DNA of 64,000 nucleotides from Candidatus Villigracilis propinquus. Lineage in GTDB: Bacteria; Chloroflexota; Anaerolineae; Anaerolineales; Villigracilaceae. Positions within the stretch are counted from its first letter, which is position 1; every line of letters starts with the position of its first letter. The notes beneath the pieces are model-generated. The model was given only the letters and a program-made list of their open reading frames with translations. It ran no database searches and was not told where the DNA came from. A program made the translations under genes and the position numbers. The stretch is taken from NCBI GenBank assembly GCA_016714565.1, contig JADKDM010000001.1, positions 124,001 through 188,000 of the forward strand. The letters run 5' to 3'. Below are positions 23,626 through 34,698 of this stretch, piece by piece.

Positions 23626-26457
23626 ATGACCAAGTGGGTCTATCTCTTTAACGAAGTAAAAGAGGCTGAAAAAGTTGCTGGTGGTTCATGGGATGCGGTA
23701 AAGGCTCTCGTGGGCGGCAAAGGTTCGGGTTTGTTGGATATGACACGAGCTGGAGTACCGGTACCGCCGTTTTTTACAGTGACGACCGAAGCGTGTAATG
23801 CGTATCAAAAGGCGGGTAAATTTCCCAAGGGTTTGTGGGAACAAGAGTTGAAGGCTTTGAAAGAAGTTGAAAAGAAGACAGGCAAGAAATTTGGTGACCC
23901 AAAGAATCCCCTGTTGGTTTCCTGCCGTTCCGGTGCGAAATTCTCTATGCCCGGTATGATGGACACTGTGTTGAACCTCGGTTTGACCGATGTGACCGCT
24001 GAAGGCATGGTCAAGTTGACTGGCAATGCCCGCTTTGTATATGACTCGTATCGCCGCTTGGTTGAGATGTTCGGCTCGGTGGTGTTGGGAATTCCCGATG
24101 AGTCGTTCGAGCAGCCTCTTCATGAATACAAGCATGAAAAGGGTTACAAGCTCGACACCGAAATGACCGCTGAAGACTGGGCTCAAATGGTTGAGGCATT
24201 CAAGGCTGTCATTCGAAAAGAGAAAGGTTTTGATTTCCCGCAGGATCCCTACAAGCAGTTGGAATTGGCCACCGAAGCGGTGTTCAAATCCTGGAATGGC
24301 AAGCGCGCCATTGACTATCGCAATGCGACTGGCATTTCCCATGATCTTGGAACCGCAGTAAATATCCAGACCATGGCCTTTGGTAACATGGGTGAAGACT
24401 CTGCTACCGGTGTGGCATTCACACGCAACCCATCCACTGGCGATAAGAAGATGATGGGTGAATTCCTGTTCAATGCTCAGGGTGAAGATGTGGTTGCAGG
24501 TATTCGCAACACGAACCCGATCGAGACTTTGACCGAGCGTATGCCCAAAGCCTATGATGAATTCATGAAGATCGCTGCACGCCTTGAAAAACATTACAAG
24601 GATATGCAGGATGTGGAATTCACTATTGAGCGCGGCAAGTTGTGGATGCTCCAGACCCGCAACGGCAAGCGCACCGCCCAGGCCACCGTCAAGATGGCTG
24701 TGGATATGGCGCTGGAAGGCTTGATCACAAAAGACGAAGCTGTGGAACGTGTGACCCCTGAAAATGTGGATACACTCCTTCACCCACAGTTCGATAATGA
24801 AGCCAAGAAGGAAGCAGAACGCACTGGCAAGTTGATCGCCAAGGGCGTGAATGCCTCCCCAGGTGCGGCTGTTGGTCAGATCTATTTCGATGCTGACATG
24901 GCTGAGAAGATGGCCAAAGAAGGCAAACAGGACACCATCATGGTGCGCCCGTTCACCAAGCCTGATGATGTTCACGGTATGATCGCCTCCAAGGGTGTGT
25001 TGACCAGTGAAGGCGGCGCCACATCTCATGCGGCAGTGGTGGCTCGTCAGTTCGGTATCCCATGCGTTGTGGGCGCTTCTGCGATCAAGATCGATCTCGA
25101 CAAGCGCGTCATGAATGTTGGCGATATCGTTGTGAAAGAAGGCGAGTGGATTTCCGTTGACGGTACCACTGGCTTGATCTATGTCGGCAAGATCCCCGTA
25201 TCCATTCCCTCGATCGAAGATCAGGTTGAATTGATGACCCTGCTCAAGTGGGCTGATGAAATTTGCGCCCGCAAAGACATCCGCTCTGCTCCCAAGGGCT
25301 GGCCGACACGCGGTCTGCAAGTGTGGGCAAATGCCGATTATCCGAAGGATGCCCGCCGCGCCCGCTCTTATGGCGCCGTAGGTATCGGTCTGTGCCGCAC
25401 CGAGCACATGTTCTTTGAGCCCGAGCGCCTGCCCATCGTGCAGGAAATGATCCTCGCTGATTCTTCCGAGGGACGCACCTCCGCTTTGAACAAGTTGCTG
25501 CCCAGCCAGCGCCAGGACTTTGACGGTCTCTTTGAAGCGATGGACGGCTATCCCGTTATCATCCGCTTGATCGACCCGCCATTGCATGAGTTCATGCCCG
25601 ATGAAGAAAAACTTCTCGAAGAAGTTGTGACCATGCGCGTCAAGGGTGAATCTACTGGTTTGAAGGCCAAGGAAGATCTGCTTGAGTCCGTCAAGGGCAT
25701 GCACGAATCCAACCCCATGATGGGTCTGCGTGGTGTTCGCTTGAGCATCGTCATGCCCGAGATCGTGGAAATGCAAGTCCGCGCCATCTTTGAAGCCGCT
25801 GCCGACTGCACCCTGCGCGGAATTGTTGTGAAGCCCGAAGTCATGATCCCGCTCACCGGTACCGTCAAGGAATTGGACTGGATCCAGCCCCGCCTCGAGC
25901 GCATCGCTGCCGCAGTCATGGGCGAAAAGAAGATCAAGTTTGAGTACAAGTTCGGTTCCATGATCGAAATCCCCCGCGCCGCAATCACCGCTAGCGATGT
26001 GGCCCGCGATGCCGAGTTCTTCTCCTTCGGCACCAACGATCTGACCCAGATGACCTACGGCTATTCTCGCGATGATGCCGAGCGCAACTTCCTCATCACC
26101 TATCAGGAACAGGGCATTCTTTTGAAGAACCCCTTCCAGACCATTGACCGCCACGGCGTGGGCACCCTCATGCAGTGGGCCATCTCCGAAGGCCGCAAGA
26201 CCCGCCCGAACCTTGAAGTGGGTATCTGCGGTGAGCACGGCGGCGATCCTGACTCCATCGAATGGTGTCACATGATCGGCAACAACTACGTCTCCTGCTC
26301 GCCCTTCCGCGTGCCGATCGCTCGCCTGGCCGCAGCTCATGCAGCACTCAAGCACCGCCCGGTCAAAGCTGTTGCGAAGAAGCCTGTTGTGAAAAAGGCA
26401 GTTGCCAAGAAAGCCGTTGCCAAGAAGGCCGTGAAGAAAGTTGCAAAGAAGAAGTAA
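23626..26457 (+). CDS. ppdK: Pyruvate, phosphate dikinase with Lys/Ala-rich tail
   Basis: 943 residues. It interconverts pyruvate + ATP + Pi with PEP + AMP + PPi. The N-terminal nucleotide-binding domain (LVGGKGSGLLDM), the swivelling phosphohistidine domain with His468 (GGATSHAAVVA), and the C-terminal TIM barrel with Cys868 (GICGEHGG) are all intact. The standard enzyme is about 875-890 residues; the extra ~35 at the end are VKKAVAKKAVAKKAVKK-type Lys/Ala repeats, like histone H1 tails. TAGGAGGCTAAA precedes ATG. Single-gene unit with its own terminator. Confidence 0.96.
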   Translation: MTKWVYLFNEVKEAEKVAGGSWDAVKALVGGKGSGLLDMTRAGVPVPPFFTVTTEACNAYQKAGKFPKGLWEQELKALKEVEKKTGKKFGDPKNPLLVSCRSGAKFSMPGMMDTVLNLGLTDVTAEGMVKLTGNARFVYDSYRRLVEMFGSVVLGIPDESFEQPLHEYKHEKGYKLDTEMTAEDWAQMVEAFKAVIRKEKGFDFPQDPYKQLELATEAVFKSWNGKRAIDYRNATGISHDLGTAVNIQTMAFGNMGEDSATGVAFTRNPSTGDKKMMGEFLFNAQGEDVVAGIRNTNPIETLTERMPKAYDEFMKIAARLEKHYKDMQDVEFTIERGKLWMLQTRNGKRTAQATVKMAVDMALEGLITKDEAVERVTPENVDTLLHPQFDNEAKKEAERTGKLIAKGVNASPGAAVGQIYFDADMAEKMAKEGKQDTIMVRPFTKPDDVHGMIASKGVLTSEGGATSHAAVVARQFGIPCVVGASAIKIDLDKRVMNVGDIVVKEGEWISVDGTTGLIYVGKIPVSIPSIEDQVELMTLLKWADEICARKDIRSAPKGWPTRGLQVWANADYPKDARRARSYGAVGIGLCRTEHMFFEPERLPIVQEMILADSSEGRTSALNKLLPSQRQDFDGLFEAMDGYPVIIRLIDPPLHEFMPDEEKLLEEVVTMRVKGESTGLKAKEDLLESVKGMHESNPMMGLRGVRLSIVMPEIVEMQVRAIFEAAADCTLRGIVVKPEVMIPLTGTVKELDWIQPRLERIAAAVMGEKKIKFEYKFGSMIEIPRAAITASDVARDAEFFSFGTNDLTQMTYGYSRDDAERNFLITYQEQGILLKNPFQTIDRHGVGTLMQWAISEGRKTRPNLEVGICGEHGGDPDSIEWCHMIGNNYVSCSPFRVPIARLAAAHAALKHRPVKAVAKKPVVKKAVAKKAVAKKAVKKVAKKK

Positions 26458-26484
26458 GGCAGTATAAGTAAAAAGTAATAAGGA
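26458..26484. repeat. Degenerate heptamer repeat downstream of ppdK
   Basis: About three to four 7-nt units based on AAGTAAA / AGTAATA, lying between the ppdK stop and its terminator. Member of the heptamer family described in the findings. Confidence 0.45.
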
Positions 26485-26517
26485 AGACCTCCAAGCTAAA
26501 ACTTGGAGGTCTTTTTG
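26485..26517. terminator. Bidirectional terminator
   Basis: AGACCTCCAAG pairs perfectly with CTTGGAGGTCT over CTAAAA, followed by TTTTT. It ends just before the stop of the convergent hemW gene. Confidence 0.88.
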
Positions 26518-26523
26518 ATTGTG

Positions 26524-27748
<1,225 letters not shown>

Positions 27749-27762
<14 letters not shown>

Positions 27763-28897
27763 GGCGGGGGAGGCCAATGATAAGGGCAAGCGGGCCAAGT
27801 AACAAGAGCCAGATGGCGATGCCCAAACCAAATTGATCTGCAAGCAGGCCGACGAAAAGCGGAAGAAGTTTTGCGATCGGCGTTGTGACCGATTCAATGG
27901 CCATAAGGCTGGCGCTTTGCCCGGGCAGCGCGGAATACAAATTGCCTTTCAAAATGGGATACCAGCCTGTGTTGAAAATGTTGACGAAGACGATCGCGAT
28001 GAGTTTGGGAATGAAGCCCGGGACGAGCAGGAAAATTGAAAAGGCGAACAATTCAAGCGCCGCAGTTCTGCGAAGGAATTTCATGCTGTCGGGCTGACGG
28101 TCAATAAATGGGATGAAGATAAAGTCGGTGAGCATACCCATTGTGAGCCAAACAGTCACTGCGATGCCTGCCTGTGTTGGGGTGGCTTGCGCGACATCTA
28201 CAAAGTAGAGCGCGAGGAATCCGAGGAATACATCGAGCATAAGATCGGACGCTTCGAGCAGAAGCAGCCAACGCCAGACTTCGCGGCGTTTGAGCGCGGA
28301 GAGGGCGGAACGAAATCCGTCGAAAACACTTTTGAAACTGGGCAGGTGAGAAATGGAATCGTCGTCAGGCGGGACGAGGCGAAACGCGGCGAGTAAACAA
28401 AGTGCTGAAACCGCCGCTACGAGGGCGTACGCTCCGCGCCAGCCGAGACCAAAATAGACGAACAAGCCAAGCAGGATCGGGCCGAATACATTTCCAAGCG
28501 AGCCAGCGGAAGTCCAGCGTGCCATGTTTTGCGCGTGGCGTTCGGGATCAGAGTCCATTAGTGTGGCTTGCGAAAGGCTGACGAATGCGCCTGATGCAGG
28601 GTTGAATATTATGAATGAGATTAGCAACGGAAGAAAACTTTTGCTGATGGCGGTTAGAACAAGTGAAAAGGTGAAGAAAACTCCGCCGCCGAGGATGAGC
28701 AGGCGGCGCTTCCACACGTCACCGAGAATGCCGAGGAAGGGTTCAATGAAGGCAGCGATGATGCCAGGCACGCTTAGCAGCAGGCCGATCTGAGTGTAGG
28801 TGAGGTGCAGGTCTGTGCGGATGAGCGGCCAGGCGGTTTCGCCGAGGCCGAAGACCAGCTCGTCAAGGAATTCGATGAGGAGATAGACGAAATTCAC
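27749..28897 (-). CDS. Major facilitator superfamily transporter
   Basis: 382 residues with about 11-12 TM segments. The start is a GTG (28895-28897) that overlaps the TGA of the methyltransferase gene (GTGA). The first-half signature GDVWKRRLLILGG between TM2 and TM3 is the usual MFS loop. It probably exports or imports a small solute by proton coupling; the substrate is not visible. The middle gene of a methyltransferase-MFS-hemW unit with overlapping ends, so co-translated with both neighbours. Confidence 0.88.
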
Positions 28898-29727
28898 GAG
28901 GTCAATCTCATTCGCGCAACAACCACTGCGGGGAGTTCGCTGAATTTTCCTCCCCAGCCAAGCGGAAAGAACTGTGGAATTTCGGGTGGGAAGGCGCGTT
29001 CTTCAAATCCATCGAGGATGAATCCGTTTTTGAAGCCGAGGTTGAGATAATACTGAAGCGGGCGCTCGAAATAGACCTGTGGCTTGGGCTGGTTGCGCAA
29101 GGCGAGTCCGCGCTGGTTGTGGGGAGTCATGTAGCGTGAGACTTTGATGGAATACACGGTCTTGATCTCGCCGTTATCGTCCATTTCTTCGGCCAAATGC
29201 ACAGAGGATGAATTATTGAAAGCGGGGTGTGTGATGCTGAAAACAAAAGTGCCGTTGGGTTTCAGCAGCTTGGGCAGGACCTTAAACAGAGTTTCGATGT
29301 TTGCCATGTCAAAGAGAGCCATATTGGAGAGAGCGGAATCGTATTTGCCTTCGCCGAGGGAGAGGAGTTGAGATTCGTCTGTTGCGTCGATGACGTGAAA
29401 AGTGACGCGTGAAGCGTGATCATTCAAGCGGACTTTTGCTTTATCGATCAGGTTGGAGGAGAAGTCGAAGGCGGTCACTTGCGCGCCGAGTTCGGCAAGG
29501 CGGCGGGTGGTGAGACCATTGCCACAGGCAATGTCGAGGATGTGCGAATCAGGCTGGAGACCTGTGCTGAGCGTTGTCGAAGCATTAAGAAAAGAGGCGA
29601 GTGCGGGCCAGCATAAAATATTAAAAAAGTCATTGCCTTCGTCGCCCATGCGCTTATCCCAGACATCGGCGTTCACTTCCCAGGCTTCGCGGGTTTCCCT
29701 GTTGAGATCGTCCAGATTTTCGGTCAT
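28894..29727 (-). CDS. Class I SAM-dependent methyltransferase
   Basis: 277 residues from the ATG at 29727 (AAAAGGAGAAACA upstream). SAM-binding motif I is ILDIACGNGLTTRRLAELG, followed by VTAFDFS (motif II) and YDSALSNMALFDM. The ~20-residue WDKRMGDEGNDFFN N-terminal segment is common in small-molecule methyltransferases. A dispersed repeat (29549-29585) sits in frame between the N-terminal cap and motif I. Substrate unknown. First gene of the methyltransferase-MFS-hemW unit. Confidence 0.88.
   Translation of the reverse strand: MTENLDDLNRETREAWEVNADVWDKRMGDEGNDFFNILCWPALASFLNASTTLSTGLQPDSHILDIACGNGLTTRRLAELGAQVTAFDFSSNLIDKAKVRLNDHASRVTFHVIDATDESQLLSLGEGKYDSALSNMALFDMANIETLFKVLPKLLKPNGTFVFSITHPAFNNSSSVHLAEEMDDNGEIKTVYSIKVSRYMTPHNQRGLALRNQPKPQVYFERPLQYYLNLGFKNGFILDGFEERAFPPEIPQFFPLGWGGKFSELPAVVVARMRLTS
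29549..29585. repeat. Dispersed repeat word inside the methyltransferase gene
   Basis: The stretch CTGTGCTGAGCGTTGTCGAA is in frame (encoding part of ASTTLSTGLQ) between two conserved parts of the gene. It looks like a copy of a genome-wide repeat word rather than native coding sequence; copy number must be checked in the genome. Confidence 0.45.
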
Positions 29728-30072
29728 TGTTTCTCCTTTTCCACAGGTTGTTGAATTTACCATAATTCATTTTTTTTCAAGTACTTTTGTCACTGTTTTC
29801 AAATCATGTATCGAAAGACTAAATACATAATGATTATGACCCACAGACGGTGTGTGATGATGATTTTGATTTCAACAGGATGCTGTAATAAAGAATATTC
29901 ACTGGCTGAAAAGATTGACGCTCCGCCGTGACATAGTATAAATACTCGCAATAAGAGTCTGTTTGGGAACCGTTTCAGCGTTACACAGGGCACACATCCT
30001 GCGGATCGTTTGAAATGAAAAGATGATGTTTCCGAACGGGTTCTTTCATTTTTTTAATGCCTGGAGGTGTGA
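29728..30072. other. Intergenic region with speD promoter and leader
   Basis: About 345 nt between divergent units. It holds the speDE promoter and a leader of ~120 nt. The first ~150 nt next to the methyltransferase gene are AT-rich with a T8 run and no clear structure. Confidence 0.5.
29915..29942 (+). promoter_or_regulatory. Candidate promoter for speD-speE
   Basis: TTGACG (29915-29920), 16-nt spacer, TATAAA (29937-29942). Start expected near 29950, leaving a leader of about 120 nt. Confidence 0.6.
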
Positions 30073-30456
30073 GTGAACGCGACTTTGAAATTGGGAGAGC
30101 ATTTTATTTTTGACCTCTCCGACTGCAACCATGAGATTCTCATGGATAGCGAGCGAGCTTATTCGCTGTTTGCGCAGGCTGTGCATGAAAGCGGCCTGAC
30201 GGTTGTGGATGAGGGCTTTTACAAGTTTAGCCCGCATGGCTTTACCTGTTTTTTGCTTCTCGCAGAGTCGCATGCAAGTTTGCATGCATGGCCCGAACAC
30301 AATTATTGTGCGATCGACCTCTTTACATGTGCCATCGGCAAGGATATGATGCCCTTGTTGATGAAAATCAAAGAGGCGTTTGGTGCAGATGATTTCTCGA
30401 TGCGAAAGCTTGACCGCGAAGCATCGGTTGAAACAAGACTCCCGATCGCAGTATAG
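30073..30456 (+). CDS. speD: S-adenosylmethionine decarboxylase proenzyme
   Basis: 127 residues from GTG, preceded by CTGGAGGTGTGA. It makes decarboxylated SAM, the aminopropyl donor for spermidine. The self-cleavage site is Glu65-Ser66 in LLLAESHASLHAWPE; Ser66 becomes the pyruvoyl group, with His71 and Cys86 (FTC) as the other active-site residues. Usual length for the prokaryotic type. Eight nucleotides before speE. Confidence 0.95.
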   Translation: MNATLKLGEHFIFDLSDCNHEILMDSERAYSLFAQAVHESGLTVVDEGFYKFSPHGFTCFLLLAESHASLHAWPEHNYCAIDLFTCAIGKDMMPLLMKIKEAFGADDFSMRKLDREASVETRLPIAV

Positions 30457-30464
30457 GAAATTGA

Positions 30465-31292
30465 ATGAGCATTTGGTTTACAGAAGAATTACATCCCTAC
30501 TATCGCAAGGGCATTCGCATTAAGAATATCCTTGCGGATGAGCAGACTCAGTTTCAACATTTACAAGTCGTTGAAACTGAGTTTTTCGGCAAAGCCATGA
30601 TCCTCGATGGCATCATCCAACTGACCGAGCGTGACAACATTGGCTATCATGAAATGATCGTGCATGTGCCCATGCTGGCCGTTGGAAAGCCGAAGCGGGT
30701 TTTGATCGTTGGCGGTGGTGACGGTGGTTCATTGCAGCAGGTATTGCGATATCCCTCCGTGGAAGAAGCCATCGTCTGTGAGCTGGATCAGCGTGTCGTG
30801 GATCTCTCACGCGAACACTTCGCCTCATTTGGCGACCCGTGGACTGATCCTCGTGCCACATTATTAGTCCGCGACGCTTTTGGTTTTCTCGAAGAAAACC
30901 CCGGACAGTTCGATGTCATTATCTCTGACACCACTGACCCGATCGGCATGGCGGAGAGACTGTTCTCTGATGAGTTCTACAAGCTCATGGTGCGTGCATT
31001 GACTCCCAACGGAGCCGCTGCCACCCAATGCGAACAGCCCTTCTTTGATACCGAGTTGATTAAGCAGATCTATCAATCCGCAAAGACGTTGACGAAGAAT
31101 CCCGCGTATTACTATGCCAATATCCCAACCTACCCGGGCGGCGGAATTGGTTTCATGTACGTCTCAAATACTCCCTGGGAAAACGGCTTAAAAACACCGC
31201 TTCCTGCGGGCGTGAATAATTATATAAACCCCGAAGTCCACAAGGCGGCTTTTGCCTTGCCGGAGTTTTTCAGAAGAGAATTGTATGGGTAG
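30465..31292 (+). CDS. speE: Spermidine synthase
   Basis: 275 residues. Transfers the aminopropyl group from decarboxylated SAM to putrescine. The N-terminal beta-strand domain and the Rossmann domain with VLIVGGGDGGSLQQVL and VISDTTDPIGMAERL (Asp proton acceptor) are typical. QTQFQHLQVVETEFFGKAMILDG at the start is the conserved substrate-binding part. Operon with speD. Confidence 0.95.
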   Translation: MSIWFTEELHPYYRKGIRIKNILADEQTQFQHLQVVETEFFGKAMILDGIIQLTERDNIGYHEMIVHVPMLAVGKPKRVLIVGGGDGGSLQQVLRYPSVEEAIVCELDQRVVDLSREHFASFGDPWTDPRATLLVRDAFGFLEENPGQFDVIISDTTDPIGMAERLFSDEFYKLMVRALTPNGAAATQCEQPFFDTELIKQIYQSAKTLTKNPAYYYANIPTYPGGGIGFMYVSNTPWENGLKTPLPAGVNNYINPEVHKAAFALPEFFRRELYG

Positions 31293-31295
31293 CTG

Positions 31296-31331
31296 AAAAA
31301 GTCCCTGAGTTTCAAGGCTCGGGGACTTTTT
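31296..31331 (+). terminator. Terminator of speD-speE
   Basis: AAAAAGTCCC(T)GAG pairs with CTCGGGGACTTTTT around TTTCAAGG. Confidence 0.8.
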
Positions 31332-31388
31332 ATTTGTCATGGTATCAAAATTGAAAATCCCTGCGTCCGTGCTATATTAATAGTACCG

Positions 31389-34300
31389 ATGAAACCTCAA
31401 TCTCATATCTTCCACTGGACGCATCGTTTGACCCTGTTTGTATTAATCGCAGTGGTTGTCTCTTCTGCGTTTACGCCGGAAAATAGAGCGATTGCATCCT
31501 CGTTTACTCAACTAAACTTCTATCCCAATATTGAAACGGCAGGCGTTGTCGTCAGCGGTGTGGATTTGCCGAAGACCGCCCAATTGCTATACCGCCAGAG
31601 TGGCGAAGTCAACTGGCGCACAGGTCACGCTCTCATGCGGATCGATGATGGTCGTTTGGTTGGCAGTCTGTTTGGGCTTTCTGCCTCCATAACGTATGAA
31701 GTCAAAGTGATTGACGGTGTAAATGAAGTGACCGGGTCACTTGTCACTCAGCCTGACGAACTTCAATTTGCGCCAACTACAATTCTGCGTGTGGATGACG
31801 ATGCCCAACTCGGCGGAGATGGCTCGGCACTCGCGCCGTTTAAGACCATTCAGGAGGCGGTCAACCGTGCCCAGCCCGGTACACAGGTATTGGTGGCAGA
31901 CGGCGTGTATCGCGAAGCGGTCAATTTCCCAGCTTCGGGAACTGTTGGAAATTGGATTCAGGTAAAGGCGGAAGGAAGCGGCGCGATCTTGGATGGGTCC
32001 ATATCTCTGCCAAAGGAAGTCTGGGAGCCGCATGAGTCAAGGTCACATGTCTTTTTTACCAGACCGGGGTGGGGGATCAAATATCTTGCGCGCGATCAAC
32101 AGCGTTTTTATCAATACGATTCACTTCATGCGCTTTTGGAAAGCATGGGGCATAACGATGTGCCGATGAAGGAAGGCTGGTTTTATGAACCGTCGAGCGG
32201 CAAGCTCTATATCCGCATTCAGCAAGACCCCTGGGATTATTCCTGGCAAATGCCCCAGTTCAATGGAGCTTTTTCTGTAGATGGCCGTGATTGGATCTGG
32301 ATCGAAGGCTTTGAGATGCGTTTTTATGGGACAGGCTTTGGCTGTGGCGCATGTTTGAATAACGCATCACACATTGTGGTTCGCAAGAATAAAATTCATA
32401 ACTTGCAAAATGGAGTATTTGTTTCATGGACGGGTGGCGAAGATCGCGGCAATGATACCCGCATCGAGTACAACGAATTCTACGACCCGCCATTGAATGA
32501 ATGGCCGTGGAATTCCGTCAAAGGGACGGCGATGGAGGCCACAGCAATTGTCCTGCGGGGGCACATCGGCACGATCGTGCGCGGCAATCATATTCATAAT
32601 TATTTCAATGGCATCTATACCAGTTCATCTGCCGCGCTGGATAACCCCGGCGTTGCGTTTGATGTGGATGTGTACAACAACAATATCCATCACATCGCTG
32701 ATGATGCTCTCGAGCCGGAGGGGACTTGCATCAATCACCGCTTCAGGAATAACACCATTGACTCGATGCTGGTCGGTATTTCCCTTGCGCCGATCACCAT
32801 GGGGCCGGTCTGGGTCATGCGTTCCACTTTTACAAATTTCACCGGCAGGAGCATCAAGTTTGACAGGAACTCCGATGGCTGGGTGATGATCTATCACAAC
32901 ACAAGCTGGACGAATAAGGCAAACCGCAACTCAATGGAGATGATCAGCGCAGTCAGTAATGTTGTGCTGCGTAATAATATTTTTCAAGGAAACGGTTTGT
33001 CAGTGGAAGAAACACAAACAGGTTCCACAGGTCATGATTGGAACAATGACAACTGGTACACCACCCTCACCACAACGCACTTTAAATGGGAAAATGTAAA
33101 TTATTCAACCATCGCAAATTTGTGCAAAGGTGTTGGGCTGGAATGTAACGGACATGAAAATCCGCCGGGATTGGCGAATCCGGGTGGCGGTGATCTTTCG
33201 CTTTTGCAATCAAGCCCAAATGTAGATCGAGGCGCTCTCATCCCCGGCATCAATGATGGCTTTGCCGGGAGCGCACCGGATATCGGCGCATTCGAGACCG
33301 CGTTTGGTATTCCAACTCCCGTGGTAACTGTTACGCCTACGATTGTGTTCAGTCCGCCAGTTGTTTCCAATATTCTGCGCGCAGATCCGAGTCCGACGGC
33401 TGCCAATGTTGTTCACTTCAATGTGACCTTCTCGAAAGAAGTCACGGGCGTGGATGTTGGCGATTTTTCTCTCACCACAAGCGGCACCATTACTGGAGCA
33501 AATATTGCCGAGGTGGCTGGGGCAGGTGCGGCGTATGTGATTACAGTTAATACCGGCCTTGGGGATGGAAGCCTGCGGCTCGATCTGTTGGACAACGATA
33601 GCATCGTTGACGCGGCGAATAATCCACTGGGCGGAGCAGGCGCAGGCAACGGCAGCTTCAACGCCAATGAAGAATATGCGATGAATAGAACTGCTCCTGT
33701 GATATTAAACATCCTGCGCTTCGACCCCGACCCGACAGTTGCCGCCACAGTCCGTTTTGCAGTTGCCTTCTCTGAGGCAGTTCGCGGAGTGGACGCAGGT
33801 GACTTCACACCAATCGGCATGGATAGTATTGCGGGCGCTGTTATAACCGATGTGAGCGGCGCGGACAGCACATATATTGTCACTGTCAACACCGGGAGCG
33901 GCACTGGCTCCATTCGCCTTGATGCGCTTGATAATGACAGCATAGTTGATGTAGATGGAAATCCGCTCGGCGGTGCAGGCTCTGGGAATGGAAATTTCAA
34001 CACGGGCGAAACATACTCCGTCAGCAGACTTCCCATCGTCCAGGTAAAAGTAACTTTTACATCCACCGGCGCAGCGGACGGTTGGGTGCTTGAATCGCAG
34101 GAGGATAGCAGCCGTGGAGGAACCAAAAATTCAAATGAAATCACCTTCACCCTCGGCGACGATGGCAAGGATCGGCAGTATCGCGGCATTCTGCAATTCC
34201 CCACAGCTTCCCTGCCAGATAATGCTGTGGTGACCATGGCGTTGTTGATGATAAAGAGCCAGAGCTACCTTGGAACGAATCCGTTTTCGACACATCAAAA

Positions 34301-34628
34301 TATCCTTGTGGATATTCGCCGCGGTTCCTTCGGGATTCCTCTTGATTTGCTTGGTGTCAACATGCTGCAAGTATTGGCGTTTCATGCTTCCGCCAGCCAG
34401 AGTTCTGCGGGCGTAATTGCGAATAACCCGGTGGGCGACTGGTACTGGTCCATGCTGGCGCCTTCGGCTATGCCGTATATCAACTTGAACGGCGCGACTC
34501 AACTGCGCCTACGCTTTCAAGTGGACGATAATGACGACCGCGGCAATGACTATATAAAATTTTACAGTGGTAATTACAGGTCAGTGGAGAATCATCCGCA
34601 ATTGCTGGTTGAATATTACGTACCGTGA
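31389..34628 (+). CDS. Large secreted right-handed beta-helix protein with Ig-like repeats
   Basis: 1079 residues. Signal peptide (about 1-36); a Fn3-like or lid domain; then a right-handed beta-helix region (about 145-640) that opens with APFKTIQEAVNRAQPGTQVLVADGVY, the pectate-lyase-like start, followed by many NN(K/I)IH...-type coils. Two Ig-like repeats of ~110 residues follow (about 657-880), each ending in LDNDSIVDAANNPLGGAG-like sequence. The C-terminus resembles the DNRLRE/CBM96-type beta domain. Probably binds or cleaves an extracellular polysaccharide; no catalytic residue can be assigned. Single gene with its own terminator. Confidence 0.85.
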   Translation: MKPQSHIFHWTHRLTLFVLIAVVVSSAFTPENRAIASSFTQLNFYPNIETAGVVVSGVDLPKTAQLLYRQSGEVNWRTGHALMRIDDGRLVGSLFGLSASITYEVKVIDGVNEVTGSLVTQPDELQFAPTTILRVDDDAQLGGDGSALAPFKTIQEAVNRAQPGTQVLVADGVYREAVNFPASGTVGNWIQVKAEGSGAILDGSISLPKEVWEPHESRSHVFFTRPGWGIKYLARDQQRFYQYDSLHALLESMGHNDVPMKEGWFYEPSSGKLYIRIQQDPWDYSWQMPQFNGAFSVDGRDWIWIEGFEMRFYGTGFGCGACLNNASHIVVRKNKIHNLQNGVFVSWTGGEDRGNDTRIEYNEFYDPPLNEWPWNSVKGTAMEATAIVLRGHIGTIVRGNHIHNYFNGIYTSSSAALDNPGVAFDVDVYNNNIHHIADDALEPEGTCINHRFRNNTIDSMLVGISLAPITMGPVWVMRSTFTNFTGRSIKFDRNSDGWVMIYHNTSWTNKANRNSMEMISAVSNVVLRNNIFQGNGLSVEETQTGSTGHDWNNDNWYTTLTTTHFKWENVNYSTIANLCKGVGLECNGHENPPGLANPGGGDLSLLQSSPNVDRGALIPGINDGFAGSAPDIGAFETAFGIPTPVVTVTPTIVFSPPVVSNILRADPSPTAANVVHFNVTFSKEVTGVDVGDFSLTTSGTITGANIAEVAGAGAAYVITVNTGLGDGSLRLDLLDNDSIVDAANNPLGGAGAGNGSFNANEEYAMNRTAPVILNILRFDPDPTVAATVRFAVAFSEAVRGVDAGDFTPIGMDSIAGAVITDVSGADSTYIVTVNTGSGTGSIRLDALDNDSIVDVDGNPLGGAGSGNGNFNTGETYSVSRLPIVQVKVTFTSTGAADGWVLESQEDSSRGGTKNSNEITFTLGDDGKDRQYRGILQFPTASLPDNAVVTMALLMIKSQSYLGTNPFSTHQNILVDIRRGSFGIPLDLLGVNMLQVLAFHASASQSSAGVIANNPVGDWYWSMLAPSAMPYINLNGATQLRLRFQVDDNDDRGNDYIKFYSGNYRSVENHPQLLVEYYVP

Positions 34629-34655
34629 CAGGTGTTCCTTTGGAAGTAAGTACAT

Positions 34656-34698
34656 AAAAAGTTCACCGCAAAAGATTTATTTTGCGGTGAACTTTTTA
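34656..34698. terminator. Bidirectional terminator
   Basis: AAAAAGTTCACCGCAAAA pairs with TTTTGCGGTGAACTTTTT over a short loop; shared by the beta-helix and isochorismatase genes. Confidence 0.9.

Noticed and set aside
23686..26355. 889-codon open frame antisense to ppdK
   Set aside because: It mirrors a strongly biased, fully conserved ppdK; the product is a His/Leu-rich artefact with no start signal and no domain.
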